Positions 10,712-20,100 of a stretch of DNA of 46,763 nucleotides are shown piece after piece; position 1 is the first letter of the stretch, and each line of letters starts with the position of its first letter. The stretch spans positions 1-46,763 of the forward strand of contig JAHRHE010000031.1 of the NCBI GenBank assembly GCA_020027965.1. The letters run 5' to 3'. The notes beneath the pieces are model-generated. The model ran no database searches and had not been told where the DNA came from. It was given only the letters and a program-made list of their open reading frames with translations. The translations under genes were made by a program, and so were the position numbers. Source of the DNA: Nitrospirota bacterium (GTDB taxonomy: Bacteria > Nitrospirota > Nitrospiria > Nitrospirales > Nitrospiraceae).

Positions 10712-10814
10712 GAATTCTGGATGGTGAATGTTGCATTATGCTGAGGGCTGCCTTACGAACGGTGGCGGGGGCACTCATCGCAATTTAAAATTCGAAATTC
10801 ACAATTCGAAATTC
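10712..10814. repeat. Inverted heptad-array element before ileS
   Basis: The arms at 10712-10737 and 10789-10814 are inverted copies matching at 19 of 26 positions. They are made of 7-bp words near AATTCGA, strikingly AT-rich against the local sequence. A 51-bp core separates them. The right arm ends five bases before the ileS ATG and occupies the place of its Shine-Dalgarno. Confidence 0.75.
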
Positions 10815-10819
10815 CGGGT

Positions 10820-13530
10820 ATGGACTATAAGGCCACACTGAACCTGCCTCAGACCGAATTTCCGATGAGGGCCAACCTGCCGCAGCGGGAGCCGGAGCTG
10901 CTCGCCCGGTGGGAGCAGGAGCATCTCTATGAGCGCATCCAGGAAGCGGGCAAGGGGCGCCCGCTGTATGTTCTGCACGACGGTCCGCCCTACGCGAATG
11001 GTCGCATCCACATCGGCCACGCGCTCAACAAGATCCTGAAAGACATCATCGTTAAGGCCAAGACGATGGCCGGCTTTCGGGCGCCGTATGTCCCCGGGTG
11101 GGATTGTCACGGGCTGCCCATCGAGCACCAGGTGCTGAAGGAGCTGGGGGAGAAGAAGAAGGGGCTGGACACGCTCGCGATCCGCACCCTCTGCCGTGAG
11201 TACGCGGAGAAATATTACCGCATCCAGCGCGACGAGTTCCGGCGGCTGGGCGTGCTGGGGGACTGGGAGCATCCATACCTCACGATGGACCCCGCCTATG
11301 AGGCCACGATCCTGCGCGAGTTCGGGAAGTTCGTCGCCACGGGAGGAGTCTACAAGGGGCTGAAGCCAGTGCTGTGGTGCACCGTGGATCACACGGCGCT
11401 AGCTGAAGCCGAGGTGGAGTATGAGGACCATACCTCGCCCTCGATTTACGTAAAGTTTCCGCTCGTCAATGCACCCAGCGTGTTGAGCCGTGCTGCGGGC
11501 TTCGACCTGTCCTTTCCCGCCGAGGTCAAGACCGTCTCGGTCGTCATCTGGACTACGACTCCCTGGACCCTCCCGGCGAACCAGGCCGTGTGCCTGCATC
11601 CCGACATCGATTACGCCTTCGTCAAGGTCGGGAACGAAGTCGTCATCGTCGCGCAGAGACTGGTTGAAGAGGTGGCCAAGGCCTGCGCGCTGGCGGACTA
11701 CACGATTCTCGGAACCAGGAAGGGAAGCCAGGGATTCGAAGGGCTGGAGACTCAGCGTCCGCTCGCGGACGGCTTCTCGCCGATCCTGCTCGGAGATTTC
11801 GTGACCCTAGATCAGGGGACCGGGTGCGTGCACATTGCTCCGGGCCATGGACAGGAAGACTATGCCCTGGTGCTCGACTATAATGCCTCCGCGGCGCCTG
11901 GCGAGCGACTCGAGATTCTGGCTCCCGTGGATGACGCCGGACGCTTCACCGAGGCCGTCAAGGAATTTGCGGGTCAGCCTGTGCTGAAGGCGAACGCCGG
12001 CATTATCGAGCGGCTGCGAGCGAACGGCGTGCTGCTCGGGAGCCAGACGCTCACCCACTCCTATCCGCACTGTTGGCGGTGCAAGCAGCCGGTGATCTTT
12101 CGGGCCACGGAGCAGTGGTTCGTCTCGATGGACGAACAGGGGCTGCGCCGTCATGCTCTCGACGAAATCGACCGGGTGACCTGGATTCCAGCCAGAGGAC
12201 ATGACCGCATCCACGGCATGGTCTCCAACCGTCCGGACTGGTGCCTCTCGCGGCAACGCACCTGGGGCACGCCGATCCCAGCCTTGATCTGCGCGGCCTG
12301 CCGGGCGGTGCTGGCTGATCCGCAGGTCATCAGCCATGTGGCGGACCTCGTGGCCGTGCATGGTGCCGACATCTGGTTCCAGAAGCCCGCGCAGGACCTG
12401 ATGCCCACGGGGACCGTCTGTCCGAAATGCGGGGGCCGACAGTTCGAGAAAGAGCGGGACATTCTGGATGTCTGGTTCGAGTCCGGCGTGAGCCACGCGG
12501 CCGTGCTGAAGCCGCGTGGACAAGGGTGGTGGCCGGCTGATCTCTATCTGGAAGGGTCGGATCAGCACCGGGGCTGGTTCCATAGCGCGCTGCTCGCCAA
12601 ATTCTCCGGCTGTGGGTGTCGGCGCAGGACTACCAGGAAGACCTTCGCATCTCCACGGAGATTTTGAATCAACTGGTGGAGCAGTACCGGAAAATCCGGA
12701 ACACCTGTCGGTTCCTGTTGAGCAATCTGTACGACTTCGACCCGAGCGCGCATCGCGTGCCCTATGAGCGTCTGCCGGAGTTGGACCGCTGGGCGCTGAC
12801 GCGCTGTCACCGATTGACCGCCACGGTCCGGCGCGCGTACGACGACTTCGACTTCCGCCAGATTGTTCATGAGATGGACTACTTCTGCTCGGTGGACATG
12901 AGCGCCATCTACCTGGACATTCTGAAGGATCGGCTCTACACCTTCCGCAAGGATTCGCCCTTGCGCCGCGGGTCTCAGACTGTGCTGCTCGAGGTGCTGG
13001 TGGCGCTGACGAGGCTGATGGCGCCGATTTTGAGCTTTACGGCAGAGGAAATTTGGCGGATGCTCCCGGAGGCCGCACGGGGCGATTCCCGCACGCCCAG
13101 CGTCCACTTGACGAGGTTGCCTGACGCGGATCCCCGGTGGGAGGACGCGGCGCTGAGCCAGCGCTGGGAGCGGGTACTCTCTGTGCGGACCGTCGTCCAG
13201 GGCGCCCTGGAACGGCAACGCCGGGAGAAGGTGATCGGGTCGTCCCTCGAAGCGAGAGTCGCGCTTCAGGCGGAGCCGACCACGTATGACTTTCTGAAAC
13301 CGTATGAGGCGGACTTGCCGAGTCTGCTCATCGTCTCCCAGGTCACGCTGAAGCGAGTCGAGGGGGTCTCTCGTGAAGGCCATCTCGTGAGTGACGCGTC
13401 GGGCTTCGCGGTGGACGTGTCCAGAGCCCATGGCGCGAAGTGCGAGCGCTGCTGGAACTACCGGCCTGAGGTCGGAACCTTCCCAGACCATCCGACGTTG
13501 TGCGATCGGTGCCTCGAGGCGATCCGGTGA
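10820..13530 (+). pseudogene. ileS: Isoleucyl-tRNA synthetase, internally deleted and frameshifted
   Basis: The N-terminal part (10820 to about 12597) has the HIGH motif at residues 64-67, the editing domain and GSDQHRGWF. Near 12595-12600 the frame shifts by one. The sequence resumes as [15 protein letters not shown] in the frame that runs to 13530 with a normal anticodon domain and the C-terminal zinc motif CERCWNY...CDRC. Compared with E. coli IleRS about 47-48 residues are missing, including the KMSKS catalytic loop. As written it cannot encode an active enzyme. An assembly deletion is most likely, and a decayed copy with a second ileS elsewhere is the alternative. The stop overlaps the lspA start. 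Confidence 0.9.
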
Positions 13531-14042
13531 TGGGCGCCGCGGCACGCTATGTGATCCTGACCATGGTCAGCCTCGGGACGGTCATGCTCGACCAGGCGAG
13601 CAAAGCCCACATCATGCAGACGATGCGCCTGCACGAGTCCATCCCGGTCATTCCCAATTTCTTCAGCCTCACCTACATCCGGAATCCGGGGGCGGCCTTC
13701 GGGATTCTGGCCTCCAGCAGTAACGGATTCCGGCTGCTGTTCTTCGGGTTCACCTCCCTGTTCGCACTCGCGCTCCTCGGCACGATCTTCTTCCGCCTGC
13801 GCCAGGACGACTGGGTCGGGCATCTCAGCATCGCCGGGATCCTGGGAGGGGCCATCGGCAACCTGTTGGACCGGCTCCGGTACGGAGAAGTCATCGATTT
13901 CCTGGATTTCTATCTCCAGGGCTACCATTGGCCTGCCTTCAATGTGGCGGACGCCGCCATCAGCGTCGGGGTTTTCTTCCTCATCTTCCACTTCGCGGTT
14001 GAGAAGAGCGGGCAAGCGGGGCCTGTCCACGAGCAATCCTGA
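13530..14042 (+). CDS. lspA: Lipoprotein signal peptidase
   Basis: This 170-residue inner-membrane aspartyl protease removes signal peptides from prolipoproteins. Four hydrophobic segments are visible. Family motifs include DQASKAH near residue 21, NPGAAFG at 52-58, GNLLDRLRYG with catalytic Asp114, and FNVADAAI with catalytic Asp141. The ATG at 13530 overlaps the ileS TGA by one base, so translation is coupled. The ileS-lspA order is common in bacteria. A likely substrate is the lipoprotein at 15284. Confidence 0.95.
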   Translation: MGAAARYVILTMVSLGTVMLDQASKAHIMQTMRLHESIPVIPNFFSLTYIRNPGAAFGILASSSNGFRLLFFGFTSLFALALLGTIFFRLRQDDWVGHLSIAGILGGAIGNLLDRLRYGEVIDFLDFYLQGYHWPAFNVADAAISVGVFFLIFHFAVEKSGQAGPVHEQS

Positions 14043-14059
14043 GGGGACAGGCGAGCAGC

Positions 14060-14136
14060 GACCGTTGACCGGTGACGGAGGACCGGGGACCGGTGACCAC
14101 TGACCGCCGACCGCTGACCGGGGACCGCAGACCGGG
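14060..14136. repeat. Eleven uninterrupted heptads (GACCGNN)
   Basis: Eleven consecutive 7-bp units run in perfect register. Nine of them begin GACCG and the last two bases vary. Unlike most arrays here it has a single orientation. It fills the gap between the convergent lspA and uppP genes. Confidence 0.9.
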
Positions 14137-14139
14137 GAA

Positions 14140-15036
14140 TTAACGAAAGATCAGCAGCACGGTGATGCCGAGCAGGATGCGATAGTAGGCGAACACGCGG
14201 AGACTGTGCCGCGTGACGAAGGCGAGAAAGGCGGCGATGACCGCCCAGGCCACCAGGAAAGACACGACCATCCCCAGCCCCAGCGCCAGGAGGTCGTCGC
14301 CGGTCATCAGGGCATGGGACTTGAGGGCCTTGTAGGTCGTGGCGGCGACCAGCGTCGGCAGGGCCAGGAAAAACGAGTACTCGGTGGCGACTTTCCGATC
14401 CATCCCGGCGAGCAGGCCTCCAATAATGGTGGCCGCGGAGCGTGAGACTCCCGGAACCAGCGACACGCATTGCGCCAGCCCGACCCAGAGCGCGGTCGGC
14501 ACGCCGATCCGGTGGAGCTGATCGAAGCGAACCCGAGGCCGCATCCCTTCCACGATGAGAATAACCACTCCCCCGGCGACCAGGGCGGCCGCCACCGTGC
14601 GGGGATTGAACAGGTAGGCTTCGATCCACCGATGGGCGATCAAGCCGACCACGGCCGCCGGCAGAAAAGCGACACCGAGTCCGATGAGGAACCAGAGATG
14701 TGGAGACGATTCAGTGGAGCGCCGCAGCAGCTCGGCCCAGCCCTGGACTCCCGGCCTCCTTGGCTCGACGCGATGTGCCCGGATCTCCGCACGCAGGGCT
14801 CCCTGCTCGCGAGCGGCGTCGGAGAGAAAAGAGGCCACCTTACGGCGCTCATAGGCGATCACCGCGAGGATGGCGCCGAGTTGGATGGAGATCTCGACGG
14901 AGGCGGCCAGATCGCCGGAAAAGCCGAGCAGGTGACCGACGAGGATCAGGTGTCCGGTGGAGGAGACCGGCAGGTATTCAGTCAGCCCTTCCACGACGCC
15001 GAGCACCACGGCCAGTTCGGGTCCCCATTCACGCAT
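14140..15036 (-). CDS. uppP: Undecaprenyl-diphosphatase (BacA/UppP family)
   Basis: This 298-residue multi-pass membrane protein dephosphorylates undecaprenyl pyrophosphate to recycle the lipid carrier for peptidoglycan and surface polymers. The motifs EGLTEYLPVSSTGHL near residue 19 and PGVSRSAATI near 195 are the two conserved catalytic loops. Between about residues 85 and 110 a charged insert (RVEPRRPGVQGW) is longer than in E. coli. It converges with lspA across a heptad array. Confidence 0.95.
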   Translation of the reverse strand: MREWGPELAVVLGVVEGLTEYLPVSSTGHLILVGHLLGFSGDLAASVEISIQLGAILAVIAYERRKVASFLSDAAREQGALRAEIRAHRVEPRRPGVQGWAELLRRSTESSPHLWFLIGLGVAFLPAAVVGLIAHRWIEAYLFNPRTVAAALVAGGVVILIVEGMRPRVRFDQLHRIGVPTALWVGLAQCVSLVPGVSRSAATIIGGLLAGMDRKVATEYSFFLALPTLVAATTYKALKSHALMTGDDLLALGLGMVVSFLVAWAVIAAFLAFVTRHSLRVFAYYRILLGITVLLIFR

Positions 15037-15047
15037 AGAAGAATTTT

Positions 15048-15179
15048 ATCATTGCTTGATTGATGATTGTGTCATTATCGGACTGTTTCTCCAGAAACAA
15101 TGACTAATCGACAAATTCTATCATTCATCGCTTCATCGGCGATGGATTCATTGTTTTCAATCACACAATGGCACAATGA
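15048..15179. repeat. Word array of ATTGATG/CACAATG type
   Basis: The stretch between uppP and the lipoprotein gene is made of short AT-rich words (ATTGATG, ATTGTGT, CATCGCT, CACAATG) with 7-8 bp spacing. Words at its left and right ends are complementary in orientation, as in the other inverted arrays. The middle is irregular. Confidence 0.6.
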
Positions 15180-15283
15180 CCAGATCGTCAATTCTTCCCG
15201 ATCCTATTGACAAAATGGCCCCCTTCAACTACACATCAGAGACATCAGACTCGCGTCAACCACATCGGGAGAGGGAGGGCTGG

Positions 15284-16000
15284 ATGAGGAACCAGGTGGT
15301 CATGGGCGTGGTGGTTTTGGCTGCGATCGCGACCGGCGGATGTGTCAGCAATAGTCAGTATACGGAGGCCGTCGGGGAGGCAGAGGCCGCCAAGGTTGAC
15401 TTAGAGAAGGCTCGCGCCCAGAAAAACGCACTCGAACAACAAGTAAAAAGTCTGAAGGAGTTGAACACGAAGCTCAGCGCGGATGCCGAGCTCATGTCCG
15501 CTGAGCTGCAGCGAGTGCGGGATACCCGTGAAAAGGAACGGGGCAATGTCAGCGGCCAGGTGAAGGATTACGAGCAGAAGGTGAGAGAGCTGACAAATGC
15601 CAACCGGTATTTGCGGAGGGAGAACGAGGACTACAAACACCGCCATGAAGTCCTGAAGTCCACGCTGGCCCGCTACCAGAAAGAGCTGAAAGAACGGCCG
15701 AGGAGCCTCGAGCCGGCCACCGCGCCGCGTACCCCTCCCGCGACTCCGCCACCGGCTCCGCCGGCGAGCCCCGCAGTGGCGATCCCGCCTGTTCCACCTC
15801 CTGTCCCTGTCGCAGAATCCGTGAACATCAACACGGCCTCCGCCGATACCTTGATGGCTTCCTTGAGGGTGACCAAGGACGTGGCAGACCGTATGGTGGC
15901 GAATCGGCCGTACCGGCTCAAGGGTGAGCTGGTCGCCAGGAATGTCATTCCCAAGGAGACCTTCGACCTGATCAAGGACAGAATCACGGTTGCACAGTGA
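15284..16000 (+). CDS. Lipoprotein with coiled coil and helix-hairpin-helix tail
   Basis: This is a 238-residue lipoprotein. The signal ends at a lipobox-like ATGGC, which would leave a lipidated Cys. A heptad-rich coiled coil spans about residues 30-140. A proline-rich linker (about 145-178) leads to a C-terminal domain opening NINTASADTLMASL. That is the ComEA/T2SK-like helix-hairpin-helix pattern. The ATG at 15284 has GGGAGGG upstream and is preferred over the in-frame ATG at 15176, which would bury the signal peptide. HhH units usually bind DNA, so an envelope-anchored DNA contact is a possibility but is inference. A strong terminator follows. Confidence 0.82.
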   Translation: MRNQVVMGVVVLAAIATGGCVSNSQYTEAVGEAEAAKVDLEKARAQKNALEQQVKSLKELNTKLSADAELMSAELQRVRDTREKERGNVSGQVKDYEQKVRELTNANRYLRRENEDYKHRHEVLKSTLARYQKELKERPRSLEPATAPRTPPATPPPAPPASPAVAIPPVPPPVPVAESVNINTASADTLMASLRVTKDVADRMVANRPYRLKGELVARNVIPKETFDLIKDRITVAQ

Positions 16001-16062
16001 TCGTGGTCAGATAAACGCCACTGATACGTGAACCGGCGCGCGCTCGTCGCGCACACGATCGA

Positions 16063-16099
16063 GGCCATCCGCTTTCGAGCGGATGGCCTTGTTTGTTTC
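16063..16099 (+). terminator. Intrinsic terminator after the lipoprotein gene
   Basis: A perfect 11-bp stem (16063-16073 with 16078-16088) closed by a TTCG tetraloop is followed by TTGTTTGTTTC. Confidence 0.85.
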
Positions 16100-16197
16100 A
16101 AGCGGGTTTTGTGTCCGCAGTGGATATTGGTGAATGATCCACGTTACAATGGATCTCAACTCACTCAGTCCGACTACGCAGAGGACCGCGGAACACG

Positions 16198-17499
16198 GTG
16201 AAGGCAGTGCGCAAAGCCATCTGGATTGTCGGCATCGTAGCGGTGGGCCTGGCCATCGGGGGATACGTGTTCTTCGGTGGCGAGCGCAAGGCCCCCATCC
16301 GGTACAAGACGGCGGCCGTCGAGCGCGGAGCCGTGGTCTCGGTGGTCACGGCGACCGGTACGATCAATCCGGTGGTGTCGGTGCAGGTCGGCAGCCAGGT
16401 CTCGGGCATGATCCAGAGCCTCCACGCGGATTTCAATTCCGTCGTGACGGCGGGGCAGGTGGTGGCCCGGATCGATCCGGCTCCGTTCCAGGCTCGTCGA
16501 GACCAGGCGAAGGCGAATCTGGAGATTGCGAAGGCCAACCTCGCGAGAGCCCGCACCGACCTCGCGCAGCGAAAGCGGGAACTGGACCGCGCGAAATCGC
16601 TGCTGGAGCAACATTTCGTGTCGCAGAGTGAGGTCGATGTGGCCATCACCGCCCAGCAGGCCGCCGTCGCGCAGCTTGACGTCTCGGAGGCCCAGGTCAA
16701 GCAGGCCGCCGCCACCCTCGACGCGGCCGAGCTGGATCTCAAGTACACCGTCATTCGATCCCCGGTGAAGGGCATCGTGATCGCCCGGAATGTGGAAGTC
16801 GGCCAGACCGTCGCCGCGAGCTTCGCGACGCCCAATCTCTTTCTCATCGCCCTCGATCTGACGAAGATGCAGGTGGATACCAACGTCAGCGAGGCGGATA
16901 TCGGCGGCATCGTGGACGGGAAGGAGGCGGCGTTCACCGTTGATGCGTACCCCGGAGAGCTGTTCCGCGGGACTGTGAGGCAGGTCCGCAATGCCCCGCT
17001 CAGCGTCCAGAATGTCGTCACCTATGACGTGGTGGTCGGGGTGAACAACTCTGATTTGCGACTGAAACCCGGCATGACCGCGAGCGTGTCGATCATCGTG
17101 GCCCGTCGGGAGGAGGCGCTGAAACTGCCGAACTCCGCGCTGCGGTTCACCCCGCCAAAGATCGAACGCGCCGAGTCGCGGCCCACGGCCTCCGCGTCCG
17201 GCGGGGAGCCGGTCCGGTCGAGCGCTCCGACCGCGGGCGCGACCGCCTCGCTCGATGGACAGGGCATGCCGTCGAAGACTGTGTGGAGACTCGGCGCCGA
17301 CGGCGATCCGGAAGCCGTGCCCGTTCAGATCGGGATCTCGGACGGGAATGCGACCGAGCTGCTCAGAGGAGACCTCAAAGAGGGCGACGAGGTAATCGTG
17401 GGCGTCGACTCGTCGAAGGGACCGCAGGCCTCACAAGCGCTGCCGCCTGGATTCGGGTCCGGCCAGCGGCGCCCAACTTCCCGCGACCGCGGCCTCTGA
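16198..17499 (+). CDS. macA: MacA-like periplasmic adaptor (membrane fusion protein)
   Basis: This 433-residue adaptor has an N-terminal membrane anchor (residues 7-27) and a lipoyl/barrel-sandwich half opening VQVGSQVSG. A long alpha-hairpin with heptad character (about 100-170) is followed by the second lipoyl half and beta-barrel. A membrane-proximal domain ends the protein. An Ala/Ser/Thr-rich insert around 325-355 is unusual. It would link the inner-membrane exporter encoded next to an outer-membrane channel not found in this window. The start is a GTG preceded by AGAGGA at a long spacing, so the start is moderately certain. Confidence 0.88.
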   Translation: MKAVRKAIWIVGIVAVGLAIGGYVFFGGERKAPIRYKTAAVERGAVVSVVTATGTINPVVSVQVGSQVSGMIQSLHADFNSVVTAGQVVARIDPAPFQARRDQAKANLEIAKANLARARTDLAQRKRELDRAKSLLEQHFVSQSEVDVAITAQQAAVAQLDVSEAQVKQAAATLDAAELDLKYTVIRSPVKGIVIARNVEVGQTVAASFATPNLFLIALDLTKMQVDTNVSEADIGGIVDGKEAAFTVDAYPGELFRGTVRQVRNAPLSVQNVVTYDVVVGVNNSDLRLKPGMTASVSIIVARREEALKLPNSALRFTPPKIERAESRPTASASGGEPVRSSAPTAGATASLDGQGMPSKTVWRLGADGDPEAVPVQIGISDGNATELLRGDLKEGDEVIVGVDSSKGPQASQALPPGFGSGQRRPTSRDRGL

Positions 17500-17503
17500 T
17501 CGA

Positions 17504-17630
17504 GACTCGTTATACGTGAAGCGTATCTCGCAGACGATCGGACGAGATACGAACGACCCGTCGAGAGCCTCTGGGTCGAGCGACGAGATACGAGAGACGC
17601 AGCTCGAGGGACGCTTCACGAGTGACGAGG
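17504..17630. repeat. Inverted word array between macA and the ATPase gene
   Basis: Words such as CGTTATA, CGTGAAG and CGAGATA run at near 7-bp spacing. The left side (17504-17559) and right side (17574-17630) are inverted versions of each other and meet at a hairpin CGACCC/GGGTCG. The array separates two genes of what should be a single operon. Confidence 0.7.
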
Positions 17631-17637
17631 AGCTTAG

Positions 17638-18339
17638 ATGGGCTCGCTGATCGCTTGCCAGGACATCTGGAAGATCTATCGCCTCGGAGACGTCGATGTC
17701 CAGGCTCTCCGCGGCGTCAGCCTGGAGATTGCGCAAGGCGAGTTCGTGGCCGTCATGGGGGCCTCCGGGTCGGGGAAGACCACCCTCATGAACATTCTGG
17801 GCTGCCTGGATCAGCCGAGCCGGGGCCACTACTGGCTGAACGGACGGGATATCGGGCGGCTCAATCAGAATGAGCTGGCCGAGATCCGGAATCGCGAGAT
17901 CGGGTTCGTCTTCCAGAGTTTCAACCTCATTCCCAGAACCAGCGCCTTGGAAAATGTGCAGCTCCCCCTGTTCTACCGGGGCGAACCGCTGCGCGTGCAG
18001 CGAGCGCAGGCCGCCGCCTCGCTCGCGCGCGTGGGGCTAACCGGCCGCGAGCGGCACTATCCGGCCCAACTGTCGGGAGGGCAGCAGCAGCGAGTCGCCA
18101 TCGCGCGCGCCCTGGTGGCATCACCGTCGATCCTGCTGGCCGATGAGCCGACCGGGAACCTGGACACCGAATCCAGCCGGGAGATCATGGCGGTGCTGGA
18201 GCGCCTGAACCAACAGGACCGCATCACGATCGTCCTCGTGACGCACGAAGCGGAGATCGCCGCCTACGCGGCCCGCGAGCTGGTCGTGAAGGACGGGCAG
18301 CTTGTGAGCGACCGACGCACCACTTCCACTCATGCGTGA
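17638..18339 (+). CDS. macB: MacB-type ABC transporter ATPase subunit
   Basis: This 233-residue nucleotide-binding protein has Walker [10 protein letters not shown] near residue 40, signature [15 protein letters not shown] and Walker [13 protein letters not shown]. It is the ATPase half of a MacB-like exporter. In E. coli it is fused to the permease, but here the permease is the next gene. The ATG at 17638 follows GAGGAGCTTAG. Its TGA stop lies inside the first word of the following repeat array (GCGTGAAGCGT). Confidence 0.93.
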   Translation: MGSLIACQDIWKIYRLGDVDVQALRGVSLEIAQGEFVAVMGASGSGKTTLMNILGCLDQPSRGHYWLNGRDIGRLNQNELAEIRNREIGFVFQSFNLIPRTSALENVQLPLFYRGEPLRVQRAQAAASLARVGLTGRERHYPAQLSGGQQQRVAIARALVASPSILLADEPTGNLDTESSREIMAVLERLNQQDRITIVLVTHEAEIAAYAARELVVKDGQLVSDRRTTSTHA

Positions 18340-18409
18340 AGCGTCTCTTGTCGTTCGTGAAGCGTCGCGTGCACAGAGCGGGCCTTCTGACGAGTAACGA
18401 ATAACGACT
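18336..18409. repeat. Word array CGTGAAG between ATPase and permease genes
   Basis: Direct 7-bp words CGTGAAG and CGTCTCT occupy the left half, and inverted relatives (AACGAATAACGAC) the right half, around a core near 18373-18385. The left edge carries the stop codon of the ATPase gene. Confidence 0.65.
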
Positions 18410-18428
18410 CCCCAATCACGGGGTTAGG

Positions 18429-19664
18429 ATGAACGCATTCCTGCTCCTCACGATTGTGACCGCCTTCCGTATCCTGGGCCGGAATCGACTCCGGGCCGGC
18501 CTCACGATGCTCGGGATCATTATCGGGGTCGGGGCCGTGATCGCGATGGTCAGCATCGGGCAGGGGGCCAAAGCCGTGGTCCGCACGCAGATCGCCAGCA
18601 TGGGTACCAACGTGATCATCATCCTGCCCGGAGCGATGACGGTCAGCGGCGTGCGCGGGGGGCAGGGGAGTTCCGTGACCCTCACGGTGTCCGATGCGCT
18701 GGACCTGAAGAAACGGGTGCCGCTGTTGAGCGATACCGCCTGGGCCAAACGGGATGTGATGCAGATCGTCTACGGGAACCGGAACTGGAACGGGCCTGTG
18801 AACGGCATCTCGCCGGCGTACCTGACGATCCGGGACTGGGCCTATACGAGCGGCGGGCCGATCACGCAGGCCGACATGGATGCCGCCGCGCGGGTGGCGC
18901 TCGTGGGCCAGACCGTCGTCGAGAACCTGTTCGAGCCGGGGGAGGAACCGACCGGCTCCACGATCCGCATCAAGAACGTCCCGTTCAAAGTCATCGGGGT
19001 GCTCGCTCCGAAAGGACAATCCGCGCAAGGGTCGGATCAGGATGACATCATCTTCATCCCGTTCACGACCGCGGAGCGAAAGCTCCTGGGCACCCAATTT
19101 CTCGGCTCGGTGGGCGCGATCTTTGCGTCCACCGACCGGCCCGACGAACTCCCTGAAGCGGTCGAGGGGATCCGTGCGGGGCTCAGAGCCCGCCACCGCC
19201 TCCAGCCGGATCAGCCCGATGACTTCACGATCCGGACCCAGGTGGACATCGGGAAGGTGCAGGAAGGCGCCGGTCAGACGCTCACGATCATGATGTTCGC
19301 GGTCGCCTCGATTTCGCTGCTGGTCGGCGGCATCGGCATCATGAACATTTTGCTGGTGTCGGTGACGGAGCGGACCCGGGAGATCGGTCTGCGGATGGCC
19401 GTCGGCGCCAAGCGGCGCCACATCCTGATCCAGTTCCTGATCGAGGCCATGACCCTCAGTCTGGTGGGGGGAGTGCTGGGGATCGTGTTCGGCATTCTCG
19501 GGGCCCGCGCGATGACGGTGGTCGCCGGGTGGCCCACCATCACCTCGGTGGAATCCGTGGTTCTGTCGTTCCTGTTCTCGCTCGCCGTGGGACTGTTTTT
19601 CGGTCTGTACCCTGCCAACAAGGCTTCTCGGTTGAACCCGATAGAGGCGCTGCGCTACGAATAA
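18429..19664 (+). CDS. MacB-type ABC transporter permease (FtsX fold)
   Basis: This 411-residue permease has the MacB core arrangement. Transmembrane segment 1 lies at about residues 18-42, a large periplasmic domain at about 45-285, and three C-terminal helices with the FtsX signature (ISLLVGGIGIMNILLVSVTERTREIG split over the second helix). With macA and the preceding ATPase it forms a tripartite-type exporter. The substrate is not predictable from sequence, with macrolides, siderophores or peptides all known for the family. A hairpin with ATTGGGGG at 19754-19773 follows in the intergenic region. Confidence 0.92.
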   Translation: MNAFLLLTIVTAFRILGRNRLRAGLTMLGIIIGVGAVIAMVSIGQGAKAVVRTQIASMGTNVIIILPGAMTVSGVRGGQGSSVTLTVSDALDLKKRVPLLSDTAWAKRDVMQIVYGNRNWNGPVNGISPAYLTIRDWAYTSGGPITQADMDAAARVALVGQTVVENLFEPGEEPTGSTIRIKNVPFKVIGVLAPKGQSAQGSDQDDIIFIPFTTAERKLLGTQFLGSVGAIFASTDRPDELPEAVEGIRAGLRARHRLQPDQPDDFTIRTQVDIGKVQEGAGQTLTIMMFAVASISLLVGGIGIMNILLVSVTERTREIGLRMAVGAKRRHILIQFLIEAMTLSLVGGVLGIVFGILGARAMTVVAGWPTITSVESVVLSFLFSLAVGLFFGLYPANKASRLNPIEALRYE

Positions 19665-20100
19665 GGAGCGGGCCGCCAAGGCGGTGCGCAGACTCCGGTG
19701 CGTGCTCGCCTCGCTGCTGTAGCTACCGGAAGAACGGCTGTGGCTCCCCCCATCCCCCAATCAGAATTGGGGGTTCTCCGATCCGCGCATGCCCGTTACA
19801 CCCGTTGCATCGAGAAGAGCAACGGGTACCCGAGGCACGCGCGGTCGGGCCTCGCTCGTTCTTCCGCCACGCACATCAGCGTGGCTCGCCCGCAAGGTCG
19901 CTCCTGCACCGTCTTGGCGGCCCTTTGGGATGGTGGTGAAGGTGCCGGGTACCCGGCACCTTAGCGTGGTTCGCGCACAGAGACTCTCCGTCGGCCGCGC
20001 CTAGTACCTGTCGTCTTGACGAGGGGAAAAGTCAGGTCTATTGTGACGCATCAGGAGTCGGTGCAGTGGAGTTACTAGTTAGGCTTCAAGGGGCGAAGAA
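19665..20100. other. Non-coding stretch holding a large nested inverted repeat
   Basis: No convincing gene is seen. Outer arms at 19670-19687 and 19906-19923 match at 17 of 18 as inverted copies. Nested within are 19728-19736 with 19857-19865 (9 of 9), 19778-19793 with 19834-19848 (nearly complete), 19801-19808 with 19819-19826 (8 of 8), and a side hairpin at 19754-19773. A perfect 24-bp palindrome follows at 19939-19962. The nesting suggests a folded RNA or a miniature inverted-repeat element. Confidence 0.7.

Noticed and set aside
14060-14136. Possible CRISPR array
   Set aside because: Units are 7 bp with no unique spacers and no cas genes are present. It is a short-period array.
18330-19760. 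476-codon minus-strand open frame
   Set aside because: Antisense to the MacB permease. The translation is a His/Asp/Arg-rich shadow and the permease has clear motifs.
19698-19964. Small ORF of 88 codons after the MacB permease
   Set aside because: It lies inside the nested inverted repeat, lacks a Shine-Dalgarno, and its translation follows the palindromes with no protein-like pattern.
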